Shown here: in pieces, positions 24,397 through 32,895 of the stretch | Numbering within the stretch: position 1 is the stretch's first letter | Layout: every line of letters starts with the position of its first letter | DNA from: a bacterium | Lineage (GTDB): Bacteria > Patescibacteriota > Gracilibacteria > UBA1369 > PNNO01 | Length of the DNA stretch: 38,463 bases | Direction of reading: 5' to 3' | Assembly (NCBI GenBank): GCA_021158225.1 | Contig: JAGGUZ010000023.1 | Coordinates: 1 to 38,463 of the forward strand | Translations under genes and position numbers: made by a program | Notes under the pieces: generated by a model | What the model saw: the letters and a program-made list of their open reading frames with translations, nothing else | Told to the model about the DNA's origin: nothing | Database searches by the model: none

Positions 24397-24789
24397 ATGA
24401 GTAAAAATCATTCAGGACTATTTTTAGGTATTATTGCCGGTACGGCGCTTGGTATTCTTTTCGCTCCAAAAAAGGGGAAAGAACTTCGTGAGTCTATTAA
24501 AAAGGAGAGGAGAGAAGGGGGATATGGTTTTGAATCAATTAAAGACGGTTTTGTTGAGATGGGACAAGAAGTAATAACTACCGCAAAGATGGCTTATGAT
24601 TCAGATCCTGTCCAGGAACAGATTGATAAGGCTAAACAGGTAGCTGAAGAAAAATTTCAGGAGGGGAAAAAACAAGCCAGAAAAGCGGTAAAAAAAGCCA
24701 CTAAAAAAGTTGCTAAAAAAGCTAAAACAACAGCAAAACGCGCAAAGAAGAAAGTTGGTAAATTTACAAAAAAGAAGATTGGAAAATAA
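24397..24789 (+). CDS. YtxH-domain membrane protein with Lys-rich tail
   Basis: 130 residues. The N-terminal helix FLGIIAGTALGILFAPKKGKELRE is the classic YtxH signature. A central helical region (residues about 40-90) leads into a strongly basic Lys/Ala-rich C-terminus of about 45 residues that resembles histone-H1-like tails and may bind nucleic acid or acidic envelope polymers. Membrane-anchored with a cytoplasmic tail is the likely topology. Confidence 0.75.
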   Translation: MSKNHSGLFLGIIAGTALGILFAPKKGKELRESIKKERREGGYGFESIKDGFVEMGQEVITTAKMAYDSDPVQEQIDKAKQVAEEKFQEGKKQARKAVKKATKKVAKKAKTTAKRAKKKVGKFTKKKIGK

Positions 24790-24888
24790 AGAATTATTAG
24801 GATTCTTAAGTTTTTATAAATAGTTTGCTGATTTTATAATTCTAAGCTAGATTATTTTTTATTTTTATCTGAAAATCTAAAAAGAACA

Positions 24889-25133
24889 ATGGTTAAAGAA
24901 GCTGAGGCGGAAAGGGAAAAAGAGCTGTTATTATTAAGGCTGAGGGAGAAGTTGTTGTTTTCAAGAATATGGCAAAAGTTGCAAATATGTTTAATGCTAC
25001 GCCGGGAGCTCTTCATTTAAGAACATTGCAATCAGTTAATGATTTGTCTTCGGATCAATCAAATACAACGGTTTGGATGCTTCCGATTGAAGTACTTCGT
25101 GCTATTGAAACTATTGCTGATATGAAGAAATAA
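24889..25133 (+). pseudogene. Slipin/stomatin (SPFH) C-terminal fragment, frameshifted
   Basis: The reading MVKEAEAEREK in one frame continues as AVIIKAEGEVVVFKNM...TPGALHLRTLQSVNDL...PIEVLRAIETI in the next frame, the well-known C-terminal part of slipins/stomatins (EAEAERE-x-RA-x-II-x-AEGE, TPGALQLR). The frame changes at a run of five A near 24922; six A would restore it. The N-terminal 170 or so residues of the SPFH domain are absent upstream, where only AT-rich DNA and the ytxH gene are found. Thus it is both truncated and shifted. A 54-residue remnant from the ATG at 24969 remains open. It fills the gap between ytxH and purD. Confidence 0.75.
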
Positions 25134-25139
25134 TTAGAT

Positions 25140-26456
25140 TTATCCGCGAATTTCTTTCATATGATCGATGCGCTTTTGAATTAAAGCATCAGTACCAATA
25201 TCATCTCTGTAAAACACTTTACCACTGATGCTCGAAAGAGCCGATGCGGCAATTTTTTCCGCATCGGAAATTGTGTCTGCGATCCCAACAAAGGCAAGGG
25301 CGCGTGAAGAGCTCATATAAATGCCATCTTCTTTTTGGTCAACAGAAGCGTAGTACATTTTAACTTCTTTCGGCACCTTTCCTATTTCGATTTTTTTACC
25401 TTTTACAGGATTTTCCGGATATCCTTCCGGCACGACATATTTGCAAACCGTAGCTTTTGGAGCAAATTTAACATCCAGTTGATCTAAGGTTCCGTCGATT
25501 ATACGTTCGCAAATTTCAACAAAGTCGGTTTCTAAAATCGGTAGTGCATTCATGGCTTCAGGATCGCCAAAACGAGCATTAAATTCGATTAATTTCGTGC
25601 CGTTTTTAGTGGCAATGAATCCTCCATACATAATTCCTTTAAATTCGGCACCGGTTTCTTTAAAAAGAGCTTGTGCCGTCTTTTTAGTTATTTCAATAGC
25701 TTCTCTTATGTCTTGATCGGTAATAAACGGAAGTTTGTGGTCTGCGTCTGAATAAGTGCCCATTCCTCCAGTATTTGGGCCGGTATCTCCATTATATGCT
25801 CTCTTATGATCCTGAATCGCAGGCATTGGGACAACATGAGTCCCATCGCAAAAACACATCAAACTAAATTCTTCTCCAATCAATTTCTCCTCTATAACGA
25901 CTCGACCGAATTTATCAATGCATTGTTTTGCAAAGGTAGTTCCTTCTTCGGTTGAATGTAAGTGTTCTCCCGATACCTTTACTCCTTTTCCGCCCATAAG
26001 TCCGTCTGCTTTTACTACAAAATTCCCGCCAAGATCGTTATCGATAAATTCTTTAATTTCTTTTGTATCAACGAATACTTTAAATTTAGGGTTGCCGGGG
26101 ACACTGTATTTGTTAAGCAAATTTCTTGTAAACGATTTTGATGATTCAAGCCGTGCAACTGTTTGAAGAGGTGCCATCGAACGGATGCCCATTTCCAACA
26201 AAGTATCAACTGCTCCATCCGCAATCGGATCGTCAGGTCCAACAATTGCAAAATCCGGTTTCTCTTCAGCTACCAATTTTTTTAATTGTTCAAATGTATC
26301 AAGTGGTCCGATTTCATACTTGTCAGCTAAAGTTGCAATCCCGGGATTTTTGGCTTTTCCATAAGCGATTATAGATATTTCTTGAGGACTTCTTTTTAAT
26401 GTTTCAGCAATAACATGCTCTCTGGCGCCATTGCCAACAAGGAGAATTTTTTTCAT
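25140..26456 (-). CDS. purD: Phosphoribosylamine--glycine ligase
   Basis: 438 residues. ATP-grasp enzyme of purine step 2, joining phosphoribosylamine and glycine. The N-terminal KILLVGNGAREHVIAETL, the ATP-grasp core (NFVVKADGLMGGKGVKV, then LIGEEFSLMCFCDG), DHKRAYNGDTGPNTGGMGTYS and the FNARFGDPEAMNALP metal site are complete. It follows purF by 26 bp at the end of a leuS-folD-purF-purD run. Its 3' end lies only 6 bp from the slipin remnant, in opposite orientation. Confidence 0.95.
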   Translation of the reverse strand: MKKILLVGNGAREHVIAETLKRSPQEISIIAYGKAKNPGIATLADKYEIGPLDTFEQLKKLVAEEKPDFAIVGPDDPIADGAVDTLLEMGIRSMAPLQTVARLESSKSFTRNLLNKYSVPGNPKFKVFVDTKEIKEFIDNDLGGNFVVKADGLMGGKGVKVSGEHLHSTEEGTTFAKQCIDKFGRVVIEEKLIGEEFSLMCFCDGTHVVPMPAIQDHKRAYNGDTGPNTGGMGTYSDADHKLPFITDQDIREAIEITKKTAQALFKETGAEFKGIMYGGFIATKNGTKLIEFNARFGDPEAMNALPILETDFVEICERIIDGTLDQLDVKFAPKATVCKYVVPEGYPENPVKGKKIEIGKVPKEVKMYYASVDQKEDGIYMSSSRALAFVGIADTISDAEKIAASALSSISGKVFYRDDIGTDALIQKRIDHMKEIRG

Positions 26457-26482
26457 TCTAAATAAACGTTAAGGTACAAATT

Positions 26483-27970
26483 TTATAAAAGGCTCAAAGG
26501 TTCACTGTTTTCTTCGGGGCTTGGATGAGATAGTTTTCTTACTTCTTCAACTTCCTTTAAAACTTCTTCTGTAACTTCAGGTGTAGGGTATTTGCCGGAA
26601 AAGCATGCTCCGCAAAAACTTGTAATGTCTTTATTCCCTTCTTTTGCGGCTTTTTCAAGGTCTTCAAGTGTTTGATAAATAACTTTATCCGCACCTATTA
26701 CTTTTGCAATAGTTTCCTCGGATAAATTATATGCGAGAAGGTCCTTTCTTGTAGGCATGTCAACACCGTAAACGCATGGAGAAACAAGCGGAGGAGCGCA
26801 AGATGCGAAATATACTTTTTTTGCTCCTGCATTGCGTACCATTCCAACGATTCTTTTTGATGTGTTTCCCCGCACTATGCTATCGTCAACCAATAAAACG
26901 TTTTTATCCTTAAATTCGAGTTTTATCGGATTTAGTTTAAATCTGATGGATCTTTGTCTTTGTGATTGGTTGGGCATTATGAATGTTCTGCCGATATATC
27001 TGTTTTTTACGAGTCCTTCTCTATATTTAACTCCAAGCTCATGTGCTAATGGTATTGCGGAACTTCTTGCCGAATCGGGTACCGGAATAACAACATCTAT
27101 ATCCAGTTTTTCTTTTTTAATTCGTTTTGCCAAATATTCACCAAGTCTAAGTCTTGTTTTATAAACGCTGATACCATCAAGAGTTGAGTCTGGACGAGCA
27201 ATATAGACCCATTCAAAAAGACATGGCGCCCATGATCTTTTTTTTGCGCATATTTTTTTGTGTATTTGAAATTTTGTGTCTATAAATACAACTTCACCCG
27301 GTTGAATATCTGCGATGTAATCAAATCCAAGAGTATCCAAAGAAACGCTCTCCGAGGCAATTACATAATCACTTGTCATTTTAGAGTCTTTCTTCCCGAG
27401 AATAAGCGGTCTTATTCCGTATGGGTCTCTAAATGCAATTAGTCCATGACCTGCAACAAGGGCTACAACCGAGTAACTTCCTTTTACTTTCTTATATACT
27501 TCTTCCATGGCCTTAAAAATTTGCTCAGGAGTTAATTTGTTTGAATTCATTGCTCTTAATTCATGAGCTACTATATTTAAAAGGACTTCCGAGTCCGATT
27601 TCGTATTTAAAAAACGCATTTCTTTTTCTATAACTTGTTTTTTTAATTCATTGTAATTTGTAAGATTTCCATTATGTACAAGGGCAATTCCAAAAGGGGA
27701 GTTAACATAAAATGGTTGAGACTCTTCCGCATTGTAACTTCCAGCCGTTGGATAACGAGTATGTCCTATGCCCATGTTCCCGGTCAGACGTATCATATTC
27801 TTTGTTCTAAAGACATCTTTTACAAGACCGTTTCCTTTTTTTAGATGGAACTTGTTATCAAATGTAACTATTCCGGCTGAATCTTGACCTCTATGTTGTA
27901 GAGTTAAAAGACCATCATAGATTTCTTGTGCTACGTTCTCACTGGACATTAAACCAAGAATTCCACACAT
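26483..27970 (-). CDS. purF: Amidophosphoribosyltransferase, Fe-S type
   Basis: 495 residues. First committed purine step: PRPP plus glutamine to phosphoribosylamine. Begins MCGILGL with no propeptide, so Cys2 becomes the glutaminase nucleophile after Met removal. PRTase motif NVLLVDDSIVRGNTS is near residues 355-369. The four cysteines that hold a [4Fe-4S] cluster in Bacillus PurF seem present: APCLFEW, the SP-x-V segment with CVYG, and CGAC near the C-terminus. It starts 15 bp after folD and precedes purD, consistent with an operon. Confidence 0.95.
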   Translation of the reverse strand: MCGILGLMSSENVAQEIYDGLLTLQHRGQDSAGIVTFDNKFHLKKGNGLVKDVFRTKNMIRLTGNMGIGHTRYPTAGSYNAEESQPFYVNSPFGIALVHNGNLTNYNELKKQVIEKEMRFLNTKSDSEVLLNIVAHELRAMNSNKLTPEQIFKAMEEVYKKVKGSYSVVALVAGHGLIAFRDPYGIRPLILGKKDSKMTSDYVIASESVSLDTLGFDYIADIQPGEVVFIDTKFQIHKKICAKKRSWAPCLFEWVYIARPDSTLDGISVYKTRLRLGEYLAKRIKKEKLDIDVVIPVPDSARSSAIPLAHELGVKYREGLVKNRYIGRTFIMPNQSQRQRSIRFKLNPIKLEFKDKNVLLVDDSIVRGNTSKRIVGMVRNAGAKKVYFASCAPPLVSPCVYGVDMPTRKDLLAYNLSEETIAKVIGADKVIYQTLEDLEKAAKEGNKDITSFCGACFSGKYPTPEVTEEVLKEVEEVRKLSHPSPEENSEPLSLL

Positions 27971-27985
27971 GAGCGCATTTTGTTA

Positions 27986-28843
27986 TTAAGTAATTTTATT
28001 TAGATTCTTAGTGGCTTTAACGGTATTTTCCATTAGGCAAGCTACAGTCATTGGACCAACCCCACCGGGTACAGGAGTTATATAACTCGCTTTCTTTGAA
28101 ATGCTTTCAAAATCTGAATCTCCGCAGAGTTTCCCATCTTCTTTTTTGTTTATTCCTATATCAACCAATATTACTCCATCTTTAACCATATCTTCTGTAA
28201 TAAGATTTCTTTTTCCAACAGCTACACATACAAGATCTGCTTTTAAAGTATTGGCTTTCAGATCCTTTGTTTTTATATGACATGTTGTAGTTGTAGCTCC
28301 ACGATTTAATAACATTGTTGTAAGCGGTTTTCCAACAATATTGCTTGCTCCCACGATTGTTGCGTCCATACCACTAACATCTATATTGTAATAATCGAGC
28401 ATTTTTATAACTCCGGCAGGTGTGCAAGGAGGTAAATCTTCAAAATCCGGGCTTAAGAACATTTTCCCAAGATTATAAGCGGTGAATCCATCGACATCTT
28501 TTTTGGGATCGATGGCTCTTATTACATCTGGAGTAAAAACTTGTTCCGGAACTGGAAGTTGTACTAAAATTCCGTGTACATCATCACGATTATTTAATTT
28601 TTTTATAGTATCAATTAATTCGTTTGTTGTAATGGATTCATCGTAATTTATTTGTTCCCATAAAATGCCTGTTTTTTCGCATGCTTTTCTTTTTTGTTTT
28701 ACATAAGAAAGACTGGCTGGATTATCTCCGACCAAAATAACAACAAGTTTAGGCAAAATATCTCTTTTTTGAAGCGAGTCTACTTCAATTTTAAGAGTAT
28801 CAAGCAGATCGTTGGCAACTTTTCTCCCATCGAGTAATTCCAT
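27986..28843 (-). CDS. folD: Methylenetetrahydrofolate dehydrogenase/cyclohydrolase
   Basis: 285 residues from the ATG at 28843. A GTG 24 bp upstream would add RVSLRIY-like residues and is less likely. FolD interconverts methylene-, methenyl- and formyl-THF, the formyl donor for purine steps. Motifs: LVGDNPASLSYVKQKRKAC (catalytic Lys), GILVQLPVP, the NADP-binding TIVGASNIVGKP and the closing PGGVGPMTVACLMENT. Its operon position just before purF and purD supports the supply role. Confidence 0.95.
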   Translation of the reverse strand: MELLDGRKVANDLLDTLKIEVDSLQKRDILPKLVVILVGDNPASLSYVKQKRKACEKTGILWEQINYDESITTNELIDTIKKLNNRDDVHGILVQLPVPEQVFTPDVIRAIDPKKDVDGFTAYNLGKMFLSPDFEDLPPCTPAGVIKMLDYYNIDVSGMDATIVGASNIVGKPLTTMLLNRGATTTTCHIKTKDLKANTLKADLVCVAVGKRNLITEDMVKDGVILVDIGINKKEDGKLCGDSDFESISKKASYITPVPGGVGPMTVACLMENTVKATKNLNKIT

Positions 28844-28897
28844 ATAAATGCGCAAAGAGACGCGCACATATTAGCAGGAAAGATTATTGCTTGCAAA

Positions 28898-31315
28898 CTA
28901 TTTAACTACAATGTTGATTATTTTCCCAGGTACATAAATTTCTTTAACAATTTTGCCTTCATTTAAATATTTCTGTACCTTGTCTATATTTTTTGCAGTT
29001 TTAAGAGCATCTTCTTTTTCGATATTTACATCAGCGTTAAATTTAGCACGAACTTTCCCGTTAATTTGAACAACAATTTCCGTGTTTTCTTCTATTAGCA
29101 GTTCAGAGTTATATATAGGCCATTTTGAATTAAACACACTGTCTCCTTCGTCGAGTTTTTCCCATAATTCTTCAGCAAGATGAGGAGCAAGTGGCGCAAT
29201 TAATTTAACCGCGATTTTTTTAGAGTCTTCATCAATCCTTGTTTTTGTAGCGATATTGGTAAACTCCATTAGTGCTGAAATAACTGTATTAAATTGCAGT
29301 TTTTCCATATCTTCCGTTACTTTTTTTATAGTTTTATGCAGTGTTTTTTTTAGTAGTTTCTCATCTTGTACTTCGGCTTTTGTGTAAATAAGGTCATAAA
29401 ATTTATCGACAAAGCGAGCAATTCCTTTTATTCCGCTATCGTTCCAATCTCCGCCATCTGTAAATGGTCCCATAAACATAAGGTACATTCTAAACACATC
29501 ACTTCCGTATTTTTCTACAAATTCGTCAGGGGATACGGTGTTTCCTTTTGATTTTGACATTTTCGCTCCGTCTTTCGTTATTAATCCTTGATGGACAAGA
29601 GTCTTAAAAGGCTCTTCGAAATTAATAAATCCAAGATCCTTCAAGACTTTATTTATAAATCTTGCGTATAGAAGATGCATACATGCATGTTCCGGGCCTC
29701 CAATATACATATCTACAGGTAGCCATTTATTGGTTACCTCTTTATCAAATGGGACTTCTTTATTATGTGCGCTCGGGTATCTTAAATAATACCAACTTGA
29801 ACATACGAAAGTATCCATCGTGTCAACTTCACGTTTTGCTGGGCCTCCACAATTTGGGCAAACTGTGTTTGTAAATTTATCTACTGTTGCGAGTGGAGAT
29901 TCACCTTTTGGTTTAAAATCGACTCCTTCAAGTGGTAATGTAACCGGAAGATCTTCTTCTGGGACGGGGACTTCTCCGCATTTATCGCAGTAAATAATGG
30001 GAATTGGAGCTCCCCAAAAGCGTTGACGCGATATTAACCAATCTCTTAACTTGTATTGTGTTTTAAAATCTCCTTTTCCAGATTTTTTTAGAAAATTTGT
30101 TATATTTTTTTGAGCTTCTGCCGAAGATTGTTTGTTAAAATCTCCGGAGTTAATTAAGTAGCCGTCATCTGTAAAAGCTTCTTCTTCTATGTTTGAGTTT
30201 CCTTCTTTAGGTTTAATAACTTCTATTATCGGGATTTTATATTTTTTTGCGAAGGCGTAATCTCTTTCGTCATGAGCTGGGACAGCCATCACTGCCCCTG
30301 TTCCATAGCTTGCAAGCACATAATCTGCAATCCAAACCGGAATTATATTGCCGTTAACCGGATTTTTTACGAACGCACCTGTTTCTACTCCTGTTTTTTC
30401 TCTACCTTCCGCGCTTCTGTTTATGTCGGTCTCTTTTTTTGTTTTTTCGATGTAATCGTTAACATTGTCTTTATGCTTCTCTATTATTATTTGTGGGACA
30501 ATTTCATGTTCGGGAGCTAGTACTATGTATGTTGCTCCGAATAAAGTGTCGATTCTTGTTGTAAACACGGTTACGGATTTCCCTGTTGGTTCTTTAGTGT
30601 CGGGATTAACAAAATCAAATACTATTTCGCTTCCCGTACTCTTTCCGATCCAATGTTTCTGCATCAATTTTGTTTTTTCTGGCCAGTTTAAACCATCAAA
30701 ATCAAGTAATCTCTCCGCGTAATCTCGGATTTTGAAAAACCACTGAGAAAGAGTTTTTTTTGTAACTTCAGTATCGCATCTCTCGCATTTACCATCCGAA
30801 ATTTGTTCATTTGCAAGTACGGTTTGACAATGAGGGCACCAATTGACCGGCGATTTTTTCTTATATGCAAGCCCGTTTTTATATAATTGTAAGAATATCC
30901 ATTGTGTCCATTTGTAGTATTCGGGGGAGCTTGTACTAAGTTCAGTTTTCCAATTGTACATTGCTCCCATAGCTTTTAACTGTTTTCTCATGTAGTTAAT
31001 GTTTTTTTCCGTACTTTTTGCAGGATGCACAGAGTGTTTTATCGCATAATTTTCTGCAGGAAGCCCAAAACTGTCATATCCTATGGGTTCGTAAACATTA
31101 AAACCTTGAAGCCTTTTATATCTACCCCATGAATCTGAAGGTGCAAAATTATACCAATGTCCTATGTGGAGTTTGTCCCCTGAAGGATAGGGAAACATAA
31201 TCAGATTATAATATTTTTCGCGCGAATTATCTTCAAAATCAGTTTCGTAAAGTTTTGTTTTTCCCCACTTCTTTTGCCATTTTTCTTCGGTTTTACGGGC
31301 ATTATAGAGTGACAT
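28898..31315 (-). CDS. leuS: Leucyl-tRNA synthetase
   Basis: 805 residues, normal for bacterial LeuS. Class I signatures: FPYPSGDKLHIGHWYNF (HIGH-type motif KLHIGH at residues 48-53) and KMSKSKGNTVSPDEF (KMSKS at 585-589). A CPHCQ/CERCD zinc knuckle lies after the first catalytic half. The CP1 editing domain with VFTTRIDTLFGATY and GAVMAVPAHDERD is intact. The anticodon-binding and C-terminal domains are complete. A strong -10 box (TATAAT at 31366-31371) with a weak -35 is found about 50 bp upstream. folD follows after 54 bp. Confidence 0.97.
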   Translation of the reverse strand: MSLYNARKTEEKWQKKWGKTKLYETDFEDNSREKYYNLIMFPYPSGDKLHIGHWYNFAPSDSWGRYKRLQGFNVYEPIGYDSFGLPAENYAIKHSVHPAKSTEKNINYMRKQLKAMGAMYNWKTELSTSSPEYYKWTQWIFLQLYKNGLAYKKKSPVNWCPHCQTVLANEQISDGKCERCDTEVTKKTLSQWFFKIRDYAERLLDFDGLNWPEKTKLMQKHWIGKSTGSEIVFDFVNPDTKEPTGKSVTVFTTRIDTLFGATYIVLAPEHEIVPQIIIEKHKDNVNDYIEKTKKETDINRSAEGREKTGVETGAFVKNPVNGNIIPVWIADYVLASYGTGAVMAVPAHDERDYAFAKKYKIPIIEVIKPKEGNSNIEEEAFTDDGYLINSGDFNKQSSAEAQKNITNFLKKSGKGDFKTQYKLRDWLISRQRFWGAPIPIIYCDKCGEVPVPEEDLPVTLPLEGVDFKPKGESPLATVDKFTNTVCPNCGGPAKREVDTMDTFVCSSWYYLRYPSAHNKEVPFDKEVTNKWLPVDMYIGGPEHACMHLLYARFINKVLKDLGFINFEEPFKTLVHQGLITKDGAKMSKSKGNTVSPDEFVEKYGSDVFRMYLMFMGPFTDGGDWNDSGIKGIARFVDKFYDLIYTKAEVQDEKLLKKTLHKTIKKVTEDMEKLQFNTVISALMEFTNIATKTRIDEDSKKIAVKLIAPLAPHLAEELWEKLDEGDSVFNSKWPIYNSELLIEENTEIVVQINGKVRAKFNADVNIEKEDALKTAKNIDKVQKYLNEGKIVKEIYVPGKIINIVVK

Positions 31316-31405
31316 GAAATATATAGGTTAATTGTTTTATATGTACATCAAAAAATAGCAGACCAATTATATCCGATTTCTTTTTAAATCGCTATCTTGA
31401 AAGAT

Positions 31406-31960
31406 TCACTCATCACTATTTTGTTCCCCGAGTGGTTTTGAAATATCTTTTAATATTATGGCGGAAGCTATTTTTTCGTTGTTTTCATCGAAAATAGGAA
31501 TAAGCGTTAATACATAACTGATATAATTCCCGGCTTTTGTTCTTATTCTAATAGGGCCGATACTGCTTCTTATTTGCGGATTCTTATTGTAGTCCATGAG
31601 TGTGTTGGCGAATTCCGTGAGATCTTTCGGGTGTATTAATGTTAAAGCATTTAAATCTTTATCATCTGTTAGCTGTATTCCATGGACTTCTTCCAGATGA
31701 GGGGTTATAAATTTAATGTTTCTGTTTGAATTTACAATTGCAAAATCATCTGTTTGATTCTCGATCAAGTCTCTATAAAAGGATTCATCGTGCTTTGTTT
31801 TAAGTTGATCCGATTGAAGCATAAATGTTTGCAAATCATGATTATCTATATCAACCGAGATTTTGTCTTCTCCAACAAGAAAAAGCACCGAACTCATGGT
31901 AATGAGAAACATGCACGTTGCAATTATGAACATTTTCCTGTTTGTAAATATCGATGTCAT
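31406..31960 (-). CDS. Membrane-anchored PAS-domain protein without output domain
   Basis: 184 residues from the ATG at 31960. One N-terminal helix (MFIIATCMFLITMSSVLFLV) is followed by a short linker with a helix and a PAS domain of about 110 residues (DFAIVNSNRNIKFITPHLEE, IHPKDL, KAGNYISYVLTLIPIFDEN, ASAIILKDIS). No kinase, GGDEF or helix-turn-helix follows. Longer starts exist at 32005 and 31996, but the promoter at 32011-32039 would start the RNA at about 32004, so the inner ATG, with a 44-nt leader, is favoured. Family proteins sense small molecules, light or redox; the signal here is unknown. Confidence 0.7.
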   Translation of the reverse strand: MTSIFTNRKMFIIATCMFLITMSSVLFLVGEDKISVDIDNHDLQTFMLQSDQLKTKHDESFYRDLIENQTDDFAIVNSNRNIKFITPHLEEVHGIQLTDDKDLNALTLIHPKDLTEFANTLMDYNKNPQIRSSIGPIRIRTKAGNYISYVLTLIPIFDENNEKIASAIILKDISKPLGEQNSDE

Positions 31961-32010
31961 TTGTTTTTGTTTGATTATAATGAGGGTTTTTCCCATTCCT
32001 AACATAGTTA

Positions 32011-32039
32011 ATTATGACATAAAAAATGTAAAAAGTCAA
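32011..32039 (-). promoter_or_regulatory. Promoter of PAS-domain gene
   Basis: Minus strand TTGACT, 17 bp, CATAAT with TGT before the -10 (extended -10). Transcription start near 32004 coincides with the outermost ATG. Confidence 0.62.
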
Positions 32040-32074
32040 TGCAGTATAGCCTTCAGGGAATTTACAGTCTTGTT

Positions 32075-32103
32075 TTTACAAATAGCAAAAACTGTTATAT
32101 AAT
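32075..32103 (+). promoter_or_regulatory. Promoter of the 49-codon membrane peptide gene
   Basis: TTTACA, 17 bp, TATAAT. Predicted start near 32110, 23 nt before the ATG at 32133. Confidence 0.68.
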
Positions 32104-32132
32104 AATATGAAACAAAAACAAAAATAAAAATT

Positions 32133-32282
32133 ATGAAAATAAACTACAGATTAAAATTTATATATGGTTTTGCGGATATACTAAACTATTTCCCATGGTT
32201 TCTCTCGGCCGTTTTAATAACGCTTTTGGGCTTGTTCGTACTATTTGAAATTGGAAGATTTTTTATTATGATTGCGATATGA
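32133..32282 (+). CDS. 49-residue membrane peptide
   Basis: A short open frame, MKINYRLKFIYGFADILNYF followed by a strongly hydrophobic helix (WFLSAVLITLLGLFVLFEIG) and ending FFIMIAI with a TGA. A near-consensus promoter sits directly upstream and the frame fills exactly the gap between the PAS gene promoter and the tmk-like stop (4 bp apart). No homologue is recognised. A single-helix membrane micro-protein is the best reading. Confidence 0.6.
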   Translation: MKINYRLKFIYGFADILNYFPWFLSAVLITLLGLFVLFEIGRFFIMIAI

Positions 32283-32286
32283 ATCT

Positions 32287-32886
32287 TTATTTTTCTGAAT
32301 AATCGAAGAATTCTTTTGTTGTTTCCCATATTAATTTTGCCGTGTCCATCTTTTTTTCTTGCAGTTTAATTATGTACCAACTGTATTTTTTAGCGCAATA
32401 CAAATGAGCCTCTCTTGATTTTCTCATAAGAGAATTGTTTGTTTCATGTATGTGGTTGGCTTCTATGGCTTGTTTTGTTCTTTCTCCGTCTATTAAAATT
32501 GCAAGGTCGGATCTAAGCAGGTATTTGTTAATTTGTTCAAGCCATTCTTCATTTGAACCTTTTGCGATTCCCCAAGCAATGCCTGTGCCTATATAATCCT
32601 CAGCGACTACAGTTTTCCCATTCATAAGCATAGACTTCAATGTTTCTTGGTATTGATGTCTGTTTATAGCAAACCAAAGTTGGAGTTCTTCTTCTGAAAT
32701 CTTTTGTGATTTATTCCTAAGAATTTTATTTAAATATGGACCGGAAGGTTGTAAATCGTATATGGGATATTTTATGTAGATCGGGTCGTATCCTTTATCT
32801 TTTAGTCTTTCACACAAAATTCTTGCATGAGTGGATTTGCCAATATTGTTTATTCCGTAAAATGTAATTAATTTTCCTCTTAACAT
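32287..32886 (-). CDS. tmk: Divergent thymidylate kinase-like P-loop kinase
   Basis: 199 residues, usual for Tmk. P-loop is FYGINNIGKST, where most Tmk enzymes have G-x-DG-x-GKST; the Asp is replaced by Asn. The usual DR(Y/H) motif region reads VVAEDYIGTGIAW: the Arg that contacts the substrate phosphate is missing. LILID-like strand and an ERTKQA lid follow. It lies 9 bp after dut, so dTMP/dUMP metabolism is a reasonable context, but substrate could differ (another deoxynucleoside monophosphate). Confidence 0.75.
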   Translation of the reverse strand: MLRGKLITFYGINNIGKSTHARILCERLKDKGYDPIYIKYPIYDLQPSGPYLNKILRNKSQKISEEELQLWFAINRHQYQETLKSMLMNGKTVVAEDYIGTGIAWGIAKGSNEEWLEQINKYLLRSDLAILIDGERTKQAIEANHIHETNNSLMRKSREAHLYCAKKYSWYIIKLQEKKMDTAKLIWETTKEFFDYSEK

Positions 32887-32895
32887 TGTAAATAA

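Noticed and set aside
24915-24935. Programmed frameshift in the slipin fragment
   Set aside because: Although the shift is at an A-run, the whole N-terminal SPFH domain is missing, so decay explains both defects better.
31316-31405. T-box or other riboswitch upstream of leuS
   Set aside because: The gap is only 90 bp and shows a -10 box but no specifier-like stem, T-box sequence or terminator.
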